A stretch of DNA of 64,000 bases from Paenalcaligenes niemegkensis (GTDB lineage: Bacteria; Pseudomonadota; Gammaproteobacteria; Burkholderiales; Burkholderiaceae_B). A program made the position numbers and the translations under genes. Below the pieces are notes generated by a model. That model was not told the origin of the DNA. It did no database searches and was given only the letters and a program-made list of their open reading frames with translations. The DNA lies in assembly GCF_022230885.1 (NCBI RefSeq), contig NZ_JAKGCT010000002.1:124001-188000 (forward strand), in the 5' to 3' direction. Position 1 is the first letter of the stretch. Every line of letters begins with the position of its first letter. Shown piece by piece: positions 56,650 to 64,000 of the stretch.

Positions 56650-57351
56650 TTATTCTGCCTCGCCCTGAATCTGCCCTAGAAAAGAGGTGTAGCTCGCCGT
56701 TAGATGTCGTCGCATCAGCATGGCAGCCAATTCGCTGTCTTTTTCGATAATTGCCTCCACAATCCGCTGATGCTCAACCAAGGCTATCTGCCCCCTGCCT
56801 TGCACCTTTTTATGCTGCGCTCGTAACAGCACCAACTGAGGGTATAGCTCTTGCCCCAGCGCCTGCTCAATCAGATAGTTACCACTCAACCGAGCAATCA
56901 AACTATGAAAATCATTGTCCCCTCCCCTTTGCAGATAAGCGCCAGAGGGATGTTTGGCGACGGATTCCTTATGCTGTTGCAATACATGCCGCAGCTCATC
57001 TTTAGCTCTCGCATCAACGCGTAAGGCAGCCAAGCGAGCGGCTTCGCTCTCTAGCGCAGCACGAACCTCGTATAGAGCCTTAGCATCGCTCACACTCATC
57101 ACTCTGACGCTAGCACCAATATTGGGAGTAAAGGTAACCAAGCCAATTGAAGCCAGATAGCGTAACGCTTCACGCACAGGCCCACGACTAATATCAAAGC
57201 GCTCAGCCAAGGCGACTTCGGCCAAGCGATCGCCGGGAGCGAGCCTTCCTGCCATGATGTCCAAAGTCAATTCATGGCCAATTTGTGCGCTTGCAGACCC
57301 ATGCCCACTTCGTTCAATAGCTGATATTGTAAACAATTTAAAACCCGCCAT
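56650..57351 (-). CDS. GntR-family (FCD) transcriptional regulator
   Basis: A 233-residue FadR-subgroup regulator. Winged helix at residues about 18-80 (LAPGDRLAEVALAERFDISRGPVREALRYLASIGLV) and an FCD effector domain (LYEVRAALESEAARLAALR; DNDFHSLIARLSGNYLIEQAL; HQRIVEAIIEKDSELAAMLMRRHL). It heads the PrpF/lyase operon. An operator-like sequence overlaps codons about 5-9, and its twin lies in the divergent promoter at 57474-57489, so autoregulation and control of the TctCBA operon are likely. There is no strong ribosome site; the TTG at 57354 could also start. Confidence 0.88.
   Translation of the reverse strand: MAGFKLFTISAIERSGHGSASAQIGHELTLDIMAGRLAPGDRLAEVALAERFDISRGPVREALRYLASIGLVTFTPNIGASVRVMSVSDAKALYEVRAALESEAARLAALRVDARAKDELRHVLQQHKESVAKHPSGAYLQRGGDNDFHSLIARLSGNYLIEQALGQELYPQLVLLRAQHKKVQGRGQIALVEHQRIVEAIIEKDSELAAMLMRRHLTASYTSFLGQIQGEAE
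57324..57339. promoter_or_regulatory. probable GntR operator, site 1
   Basis: ATATTGT-AA-ACAATTT, nearly identical to site 2 and fitting the FadR-type TnGTnnnACnA pattern. It overlaps the 5' coding end of the GntR gene. Confidence 0.6.
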
Positions 57352-57473
57352 CAAATTAAGGATGTTTTAACATCACAAAATATAGCACTAAATCGATGAT
57401 AATAGACTGATTACTAGTGAAAACCCTACTTGAAGCAAAGGTTCGATACAAGTCAAATACAAACCAAATACCC

Positions 57474-57489
57474 ATATTGTAAACAATAT
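57474..57489. promoter_or_regulatory. probable GntR operator, site 2
   Basis: A perfect inverted repeat ATATTGT-AA-ACAATAT, 37 bases before the TctC-type gene start (57526). The shared core ATTGTAAACAAT occurs only at these two places in this promoter region. Confidence 0.65.
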
Positions 57490-57525
57490 TGTTTTCTCTA
57501 CCTAAAAAACAGGACTCGTATAAAT

Positions 57526-58521
57526 ATGAAGATGCTTAAATCCTGGACGGCAGCGTTGCTATTAGGCAGTTCGTTAGCATTCGCGGCAAGCACCCCCGCC
57601 GTGGCCGCCGAAGACAACTGGCCCAACCAGCAAATCACGTTTGTTATTGCACTAGGCTCGGGCGGGTCCGCAGACCGTACCGCCCGGCTAGTAGCGCAGC
57701 GCATGCAAGATAAGCTGGGCGTGCCTATAAGAGCCATTAACCAAGAAGGCGGTGGCGGCCATGTAGGCCATGTCTACTTCCAGAACATGCCTAAAGATGG
57801 AACGTTTTTTCTTGTCACTTCAATCCACCCTTACATTAGTAGCGCCATTCTTAATCTGAATGCGAGCTACACCCTGGATGACTTCGCGTTCGTAAATGGC
57901 CAATGGACGGACATTGACTTATTTGCTTTAAATGCAAAACTGCCCTATGACAGTCTCGATGAGTTCATGCAAGCCGTAACAGAAGCTCCTGGCAAATTTC
58001 GTATCAGCGTAGTGCCAGGCTCTACAGGACATATCAATACCGTCTTAATGCTCGAAGCCTATGGATTAACGACTGATGCGGTCAACATTGTTACCTACGA
58101 ATCAGGCAACGCCGCTCGAACCGCCGCTGCCGGTGGTCAGGTTGATATGACCGTACTGGGCGCCGACGGCACTATCTCCATTAAGGAATTTATTAAGCCT
58201 CTAGCCGTCGCCTCTGAGCAACGCCTGGCAGACTGGGACGCCCCCACACTCAACGAAGTCCTGGAAAAACGCGGGGTTGAACCTGTCACTCCATTGGTAG
58301 GTTCAATGCGCGGCATCGCTGCCCATGCTGAGTTCAAGGAAAAATACCCCCAACGCTTTGAAAAATTCAGCAATACCTATAAAGAGGTACTGTCTGACCC
58401 AGCTTTTCAAAAAATGCTGAATGATCAAGGCATTGGATCCGACTGGTTAGGACCAGAAAAGACAACTGAAATCATCCATGAAAACTTTAAAATCTTAGAG
58501 CGTTTTAAAGACCAGCTATAA
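57526..58521 (+). CDS. tctC: Bug/TctC-family tripartite tricarboxylate transporter binding protein
   Basis: A 331-residue periplasmic binding protein with signal peptide (SWTAALLLGSSLAFAASTPAVAAED). ITFVIALGSGGSADRTARLVAQRMQDKLGVPI is a variant of the Bug fold N-terminus, and the ligand loop and domain 2 (GKFRISVVPGSTGHINTV) are present. The ATG at 57526 is right for the signal peptide. It probably binds a di/tricarboxylate that is processed by the divergent PrpF/lyase operon. Confidence 0.87.
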   Translation: MKMLKSWTAALLLGSSLAFAASTPAVAAEDNWPNQQITFVIALGSGGSADRTARLVAQRMQDKLGVPIRAINQEGGGGHVGHVYFQNMPKDGTFFLVTSIHPYISSAILNLNASYTLDDFAFVNGQWTDIDLFALNAKLPYDSLDEFMQAVTEAPGKFRISVVPGSTGHINTVLMLEAYGLTTDAVNIVTYESGNAARTAAAGGQVDMTVLGADGTISIKEFIKPLAVASEQRLADWDAPTLNEVLEKRGVEPVTPLVGSMRGIAAHAEFKEKYPQRFEKFSNTYKEVLSDPAFQKMLNDQGIGSDWLGPEKTTEIIHENFKILERFKDQL

Positions 58522-58593
58522 GGCTCTCTTTTCCGCTGGCTCATATTGAGAACCTCTGAGCTAGTGGTCGCTCACCATATGGAATAAACGTTC

Positions 58594-59049
58594 ATGTCTA
58601 GACGTGTTTCTTACACTCATCTCTCTTTTCTGCTTTTCGTTACTGTCGCAGCAATTTTTTTAAACTGGAACGCGATCAACGCGTCGACTCGCCTCTATAA
58701 CCTAATAGTCGTGCTTCCTAGTGGCGCACTCTGCCTGCTCTTCGTATTTCTGATCGCCTTATCGGAAAGACGCAAACCCACTGACGTACTAAGCGAGTCG
58801 GCATTAAAAGCAAAACGAAAAGCCACCTTAGGCGATATCGTCTTGCTGGGTGTATTTGCACTGTTTTGCTTAAGTCTAACGACCCTAGGCTTTGATATCG
58901 CCACCTTTGCCTTTGTATGGCTTGGAATCTTGATGGGTGGAGAAAAGCGCTGGCTCGCACCTCCTGTGTTTTCCTTTCTCTTCACCCTGGCTTTAATCAA
59001 AGGCTTCGGGTCGTTATTTCCGTTTCCCATGCCTTTAATGGTGTTTTGA
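58594..59049 (+). CDS. tctB: tripartite tricarboxylate transporter small subunit
   Basis: A 151-residue membrane protein with four hydrophobic helices, the usual TctB size and topology (LSFLLFVTVAAIFLNW; LLGVFALFCLSLTTLGFDIATFAFVWLGIL). The TctA gene starts two bases after its stop. Assignment rests on topology and position. Confidence 0.83.
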   Translation: MSRRVSYTHLSFLLFVTVAAIFLNWNAINASTRLYNLIVVLPSGALCLLFVFLIALSERRKPTDVLSESALKAKRKATLGDIVLLGVFALFCLSLTTLGFDIATFAFVWLGILMGGEKRWLAPPVFSFLFTLALIKGFGSLFPFPMPLMVF

Positions 59050-59050
59050 G

Positions 59051-60562
59051 ATGATTGATACTTTAGCTTTTTCACAAGCATTAGGGTTACTGTTTTCCAG
59101 CTTTGACCCTTGGCTGTACGTCATTCCGGGACTCGTCATTGGCTTAGTCTTTGGAGCTATTCCAGGCTTACAAATCTCGATGGCCATGGCCGTTTTCCTG
59201 CCTGTTACCTGGGCAATGGAGTTTCTCCAGGCCATGCTGTTTTTGACCGCCATTTTTACAGGTGGTGCCTACGGGGGCGGGGTAACAGCCATTCTTATGA
59301 ATATACCTGGATCCTCTTCAAGCGTAGCCAGTGCCTTTGACGGCTACCCTATGGCCAGACAGGGAAAACACAATGAAGCACTGGGAATCGGTCTTGGCGC
59401 CTCTGTAGTGGGTACTTTTTTTGGGTACGCTCTACTGTTCTTTTTGATCCAACCTCTGGCTGGCATGGTGTTAAAACTAGGTCCGCTAGAAATGGTAATG
59501 ATCGTAATGTGGGGCTTAGCACTGATTGCTACACTTAACGACAGTACCGTCCTGAAGGGTTTATTAGCCGGCACTCTGGGCTTGCTACTTAGCCAAGTCG
59601 GCATGTCGTCCACGGGAACCATGCGCGCCACATTCGGCAACCCTTATCTTATCGATGGCATTTCCGTAGTTCCGGCCATGATCGGGCTCTTCGCCGCCTC
59701 CGAGCTTCTCAGACTTCGTTCAGGCGCTTACCTGGTTGCCGAGGAAGCAGATCGCCGTATTTCCATCAAGAAAATCCTGGGCGGCTTTAAAGAGGTCTTT
59801 AAGTATCCAAAAGAGCTATTCAAAGGAAGCTTTATCGGCGCTTTAGTGGGCGCTGTCCCCGGCGTGGGCTCTTCAGTTGCCAATCTGGTGGCTTACGGAG
59901 AAATTCGCCGTTCATCTAAAGAACCCGAAAAATTTGGTACCGGTTGCACAGAAGGGTTAATCGCAGCTGAGTCCTCCAACTCAAGCTCAGAAGGCGGCTC
60001 CATGACCGCTTTGCTGGCGCTGGGTATTCCGGGAGGAGCAGCAACAGCGGTCTTGCTAGCCGCATTTTCCTTTCATAACCTGGTCGGCGGCCCATCATTT
60101 ATCCGAGACCAACGAGACCTTGTGTATTCGATCATTATCGGAAACTTTGGTCAGGTGATACTGCTTGGAGTTGTAGCGTTGGCGGTACTGCCTCTGCTGG
60201 GCCTAGTCGTACGTATCCCCTTAAGCTATTTGGTGCCGTCGGTGTTGGCATTATGCGCCTGGGGTGGTTTTGGTATAACCGGTACTATGGCGGGTCCGTT
60301 AACAGTCATGGTCTTTGCTGGTCTAGGGTGGTTAATGCGCCGCCATGACTATCCTGTTGCGGCCACCGTGATTGGTCTTCTGCTGGGCAAGATGACTGAA
60401 GGCGAGCTAGTACGCACCTTACAGATTTCAGGAGGGAATCCGCTAGTTTATATGACCGAACGTCCTATTGCTGCGGTCTTACTGGTAGTGTTCATTGTTT
60501 CGGTGATCGTAATGCCTATGCTACGCCGCCAAAAAGCCAAAAAGCTCGCGCTGGCTAAGTAA
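59051..60562 (+). CDS. tctA: tripartite tricarboxylate transporter large subunit
   Basis: A 503-residue permease with about 12 helices. The conserved GLVFGAIPGLQISMAMAVFLP and GGAYGGGVTAILMNIPGSSSSVASAFDGYPMARQG segments, and GTGCTEGLIAAESSNSSSEGGSMTALLALGIPGG in the second half, are TctA signatures. Its stop overlaps the next gene's start (TAATG). Confidence 0.94.
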   Translation: MIDTLAFSQALGLLFSSFDPWLYVIPGLVIGLVFGAIPGLQISMAMAVFLPVTWAMEFLQAMLFLTAIFTGGAYGGGVTAILMNIPGSSSSVASAFDGYPMARQGKHNEALGIGLGASVVGTFFGYALLFFLIQPLAGMVLKLGPLEMVMIVMWGLALIATLNDSTVLKGLLAGTLGLLLSQVGMSSTGTMRATFGNPYLIDGISVVPAMIGLFAASELLRLRSGAYLVAEEADRRISIKKILGGFKEVFKYPKELFKGSFIGALVGAVPGVGSSVANLVAYGEIRRSSKEPEKFGTGCTEGLIAAESSNSSSEGGSMTALLALGIPGGAATAVLLAAFSFHNLVGGPSFIRDQRDLVYSIIIGNFGQVILLGVVALAVLPLLGLVVRIPLSYLVPSVLALCAWGGFGITGTMAGPLTVMVFAGLGWLMRRHDYPVAATVIGLLLGKMTEGELVRTLQISGGNPLVYMTERPIAAVLLVVFIVSVIVMPMLRRQKAKKLALAK

Positions 60563-61622
60563 TGGTGAACTGGAACTGGTCCAGGACGCTCTTGAAGGGC
60601 GTCCTGGCGCTTAGCATCGGCTTCGTAGGCAGTGGCTTCTTTATCTACTTCGGGCTCGCCCTGCCGTGGGTACTGGGCAGTATTCTTGCATGTGCCGTCG
60701 CCTCGCTACTTGGAGCATCATTACAGCTTCCAGGCGCCTGGCGTGGCTACGCCATGGCAGCACTTGGCGTAGTGTTAGGCAGCAGCTTTACCGCTGAAAC
60801 AGCACAGTTAGTGCCCCAATGGCTGCCCACGCTCAGCGTCATGCTATTAATCACAGTCTTGTATTCATTCCTCAGCTACCAACTATTAAAAAGATGGTCA
60901 GGCATGGATAGCCTGACTTCCCTGTTTGCAGCCGTACCCGGCGGGCTATCGGTAGTTAGCGCCATTGCTGATGCCTACAATGCTGACACTCGCCGTATTG
61001 CCCTTAGCCATTCAGCGCGATTAGTAGCGCTGCTTAGCCTAACCCCAATTTTGCTACATTATATTGGGGGTTACGAGCTGGGAAACCCGCCCACACCCAC
61101 AGAATCGTCCGAATCAACTCAGTTATCCTGGGATCACCTCCACCTTATAGGATGTGGTTTAGGGGGTGGCTTCTCGCCAAAAAGATGAAGTTTCCTACCG
61201 GCATGCTACTGTTTCCTTTACTGGCATCAGCTGTATTACATAGCACTAACATCAGCACAGCCTTAGCCCCGCCTTCTATCGCCTCTTTAGCCCAACTCAT
61301 TATCGGTACTAGCGTGGGGGTACGGTTTGCAGGCTATAGCATAAAAACCATCATGAAGGACGGCTGGCTCTCTATTATTATTGGCCTGCTTCTAGCGGCT
61401 GTGGCGCTCATTGCGACCCTAATAATGCAGTGGATAACCGGTATGCCTTTTGGCCCCCTCCTTCTTGTATTCTTGCCAGGCGGTGCCCCTGAAATTGGAG
61501 TCATGGCATTAGCCTTAAATATCGATCCTGCCATGGTCACCACCCACCACATGTTGCGTGTTTTGTTTTTAATGGTAGGAGTGGGCCTGTTAACCCAGCG
61601 CATCCATCAGTTTCAGAAGTAA
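60562..61622 (+). CDS. AbrB-family membrane protein linked to the TctCBA operon (frameshifted in this sequence)
   Basis: Reconstructed length about 353 residues. Two repeats of the PF05145 AbrB fold, each with a PGG-type motif (LFAAVPGGLSVVSAIAD; LLVFLPGGAPEIGVMALAL). The frame breaks in a G5 run at 61162-61166; a sixth G gives GLGGWLLAKKMKFPTGMLL. These proteins often accompany Tct transporters; their role is not established. It should not be confused with the DNA-binding AbrB of Bacillus. Confidence 0.83.
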
Positions 61623-61674
61623 AACTCAAAGAACAGCGCTCTTAGCGCCCCAGGCCCTCACCCTTTATTTGCCA

Positions 61675-61715
61675 CAAAAAGAGCCGCACATCCATTTTTG
61701 AATGTGCGGCTCTTT
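61675..61715. terminator. bidirectional terminator
   Basis: AGAGCCGCACAT / ATGTGCGGCTCT stem with an A tract on one side and TTTT on the other. It separates the convergent AbrB-family and uppP genes. Confidence 0.9.
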
Positions 61716-61732
61716 TCCGGCTTTAACCAAGG

Positions 61733-62602
61733 TTAACGGGCGTACAACCAAATCAGTACGCATATCCCTAACGCAATCCGATACCAGGCAAAGGGCCTAT
61801 ACGTATGCTTCGAAACAAAGCGCAACACTGCTTTCACTAAAAACAAGGCGCTGAAAAAAGCAGCAATAAAGCCTACCGCAATCCCCCATGTTTGATCGCT
61901 GCTTAAGGCGCCACCATTACGATATAAATCGTAGACTGTGGCCGCCAGCATGGTAGGCATCGCTAAAAAGAACGAAAACTCGGTAGCCGTTTTGCGATGA
62001 ATACCTGCCAGCATACCGCCAACAATGGTTGCGCCCGAGCGCGAAGTGCCGGGCACCATCGCAATGCACTGGGCAAAGCCAACCACTAAAGCCTGTTTCC
62101 AGGTAATCTCTTCCAGGGTATATGAAGTGGCTCTTTCTGAGGTAGCGGTAAGCCCTTCATCAATTGCAGCACCAGGGTTCTGCTTGGCGTAAGCAGGCTT
62201 ACGCTCGACCCAAAGCATGATAAAACCACCAATAACCAGGGTAAATACGAAAATCAGCGGATTATGGAATAAGGATTTAATAAACTGAATGGTCAAGGCG
62301 CCAATAACGGCAGCAGGCAGGAACGCAATAATGAGATTTCGCGCAAACATCATTTCAGTGCGATCACCACTGAATGTACCTTTGACCAGTTGCCAGACTC
62401 GCTCTCTGAATAACCAGATGACCGCTAAAATAGAACCAAACTGAATAACCACCTCAAAGACTTTATTGCTATCGGAGGGGAAGGAGATCCACTCGACTAA
62501 CAACAATAAATGAGCCGTACTTGAAACAGGAATGAACTCAGTAAAGCCTTCGATAATACCCAAGAGGGTAGCTTTCAATAAATACAGCGTGTAATCGGTC
62601 AT
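61733..62602 (-). CDS. uppP: undecaprenyl-diphosphatase
   Basis: A 289-residue BacA/UppP integral-membrane phosphatase that recycles the undecaprenyl carrier for cell-wall synthesis. The family motifs GIIEGFTEFIPVSSTAHLLL and MVPGTSRSGATIVGGML are intact. The start at 62602 fits the family; the longer frame from 62683 overlaps the upstream gene. Not linked to a resistance locus. Confidence 0.94.
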   Translation of the reverse strand: MTDYTLYLLKATLLGIIEGFTEFIPVSSTAHLLLLVEWISFPSDSNKVFEVVIQFGSILAVIWLFRERVWQLVKGTFSGDRTEMMFARNLIIAFLPAAVIGALTIQFIKSLFHNPLIFVFTLVIGGFIMLWVERKPAYAKQNPGAAIDEGLTATSERATSYTLEEITWKQALVVGFAQCIAMVPGTSRSGATIVGGMLAGIHRKTATEFSFFLAMPTMLAATVYDLYRNGGALSSDQTWGIAVGFIAAFFSALFLVKAVLRFVSKHTYRPFAWYRIALGICVLIWLYAR

Positions 62603-62636
62603 GTGAAAGACAGCAAAATAGGAATAAGGAGTGGGC

Positions 62637-64000
62637 TCAGACAGTTTCAAGGCCCTCGGTAGAGTCGTGTCGTCGCACGGCAACTGTCGCTATCCGTCGC
62701 CCCTCTAACGCCAACACTTCGAACTCTATTTGAACATGATCCCAATTGAAACGACAACGATCACCAACCTTGGGAAGGTGACCAAATCGTTCAAGCAAAT
62801 AACCGGCCAGAGTTCCGAATTCGTCGTGCTCAACAACCAGGCCTTCGATATTCAGCACCTGCTCCAGATGTAGCAGGTCCGCAGCCCCATCAACCAGCCA
62901 TTCGTTGGAACCCGTAGCATGTATATCGGCGGTTTCGTCTTCATCGGGAAACTCGCCGGCAATTGCCTCGAAAATATCAATGGCTGTCACTACACCGATA
63001 ATTGAGCCGAACTCATCTGCAACCAGAATCAGCTGGCCGTGCGACTCTCGAAGCAAGCCCATCAGAGCAAGCACATCCACCGACTCAGGCACAATCACCG
63101 GATCACGTAGCTGAGCAAGACGGATGTGTTGATGCATCGTCAAATCGGCAATCATTTCTTTTGCGTTTCCCACTCCTAGCAATTCATCAAGGCTTCCTCG
63201 GCAAACGGGTAGGTAACTGTGGGGTTCGTTAAGAATGAGTTGTTGTTGGTGCTCTGGTGGATCAAGCAGATTAACCCAGGTGATGTCATTGCGTGGAGTC
63301 ATGATGGAGTGCACGTTACGCTCGGATAAGTTCAGCACGCCACTGACCATATTGCGCTCTTCATCGCCAAACACCAGGCTGGCCTCGGCCTTGATAGGGT
63401 CTAGCTGAAGCTGATCGTTAGCTTTTGCCGTGTGCTTGCCTAATAAACGCAATACCGTCTGTGCGGTACGCTCACGCATAGGCCGTCGAAGCTCGGCTTT
63501 ACGCTGATTACGTTTAGCTAGCTGGTTTGCGCTTTCCACGAGCACTGAAAAGGCAATCGCTGCATACAGATAGCCCTTTGGGACGTGGTAGCCAAAGCCT
63601 TCGGCCATCAGCGAAAAACCAATCAGAAGCAAGAAGCCGAGGCACAATATCACCACTGTGGGGTGGCGATTCACAAAGACCGTCAAAGGCTTCGAAGCCA
63701 GCAGCATAATACCGATAGCAATGGTTACTGCCATCATCATGATGGACAGATGGTCGACCATCCCTACCGCGGTAATAACGGCATCAATAGAAAAACCGCA
63801 TCAAGAATCACAATTTGCAACACGATCACCCAGAAGCCGGGATACATGCGCGAGCTGGATGCGCTTCGAGTGCGCTGCTCAATACGCTCGTGGAGCTCTA
63901 TCGTACCTTTAAACAGTAAAAACAGACCGCCAGCAATGAGGATGAGGTCTCTGCCTGAATAAGACTGCCCCAACAGATGTATCAAAGGCTGGTTCAGAGT
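62637..64000 (-). CDS. TerC/CBS/CorC_HlyC membrane protein, YoaE/YegH-like (5' cut by the window, frameshifted)
   Basis: The 5' end lies beyond the window. The N-terminal part (64000 to about 63790) shows the second half of a TerC domain (RDLILIAGGLFLLFKGTIELHE). The frame breaks in an A5 run at 63791-63795; a sixth base gives VILDAVFSIDAVITAVGMVDH, a TerC hallmark, and continues to 62637. After several helices come a CBS pair (MTPRNDITWVN, GVVTAIDIFEAIAGEFP) and a C-terminal CorC_HlyC domain (GFEV-like, EFGTLAGYLLERFGHLP). Probably involved in metal ion handling; unproven. Confidence 0.85.

Noticed and set aside
2930-63795. Phase variation or programmed frameshifting as the cause of the split genes
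   Set aside because: The runs are short (mostly five bases), occur in unrelated genes including essential ones, and lack slippery-site context. Sequence error is simpler.
1-64000. CRISPR arrays, insertion sequences, prophage genes, transfer origins
   Set aside because: No regularly spaced repeats, transposase, integrase or phage structural frames were seen.

Overview
The window looks like a chromosome segment from a betaproteobacterium of the Alcaligenaceae/Burkholderiales type. The reasons are the housekeeping block lysC - tilS - accA - alkA-type glycosylase - cysS - TPR - cyclophilin - lpxH, a Bug/TctC-type tripartite tricarboxylate transporter, many small LysR/GntR/IclR-controlled catabolic operons, and a base composition that looks close to half G+C by eye. 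The genus cannot be fixed from the sequence alone. No insertion sequence, prophage, CRISPR array or replication origin was seen.

Layout. 1-9.5 kb: wrbA, an FMN-dependent L-lactate dehydrogenase, tRNA-Arg(ACG), a TauE/SafE exporter, a GcvA-like LysR regulator divergent from a free-amino-acid hydroxylase (2OG-Fe family) with a LysE exporter, an EmrB/QacA-type MFS pump, a DUF3108 protein and an NnrU-like protein. 9.7-12.8 kb: a tightly coupled four-gene operon (acyl-CoA dehydrogenase-like, PIG-L deacetylase, SAM methyltransferase, GT2 glycosyltransferase) with no product I can name. 13-14.3 kb: a membrane diguanylate cyclase. 14.2-28.4 kb: a taurine dissimilation locus. It has a TRAP transporter, a tandem-Cache periplasmic protein, TauY/TauX taurine dehydrogenase, a stand-alone thiG, xsc, a divergent CobS/CobT-like AAA+/VWA pair, an IclR regulator, pta and a TauE-type sulfite exporter. 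28.8-35.6 kb: a Rieske oxygenase/reductase cluster with a CaiB-type CoA transferase, an enoyl-CoA hydratase, an AtoE-type transporter and a LysR regulator. 35.9-39.5 kb: a PhnD/PhnC/PhnE-type ABC importer closest to the group called putative selenate transporters. 39.6-41.4 kb: a membrane protein, a Tyr/Ser phosphatase and a 51-residue membrane protein. 41.6-45.1 kb: a sulfonate-type ABC importer with a PhyH-family dioxygenase. 45.5-54.4 kb: tRNA-Ser(GCT) and the housekeeping block. 54.5-61.6 kb: a GntR regulator, a PrpF-like isomerase and a methylisocitrate-lyase-like enzyme, divergent from a TctCBA transporter plus an AbrB-family membrane protein. 61.7 kb to the end: uppP and a TerC/CBS/CorC protein cut by the window edge.

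Taurine logic: the TRAP system imports taurine, TauXY oxidises it to sulfoacetaldehyde and ammonium, Xsc (thiamine-diphosphate dependent) yields acetyl phosphate and sulfite, Pta makes acetyl-CoA and TauE exports sulfite. The Cache protein, the extra thiG and the CobS/CobT-like pair are additions whose role here is not obvious.

Quality caveat: at least twelve, and probably fourteen or more, otherwise intact genes are split by one missing base, nearly always in a short homopolymer (C5/G5, A6-A8). Essential genes (cysS, lpxH) are among them, so I read these as sequencing or assembly errors. I annotate the full reconstructed spans and flag each break.
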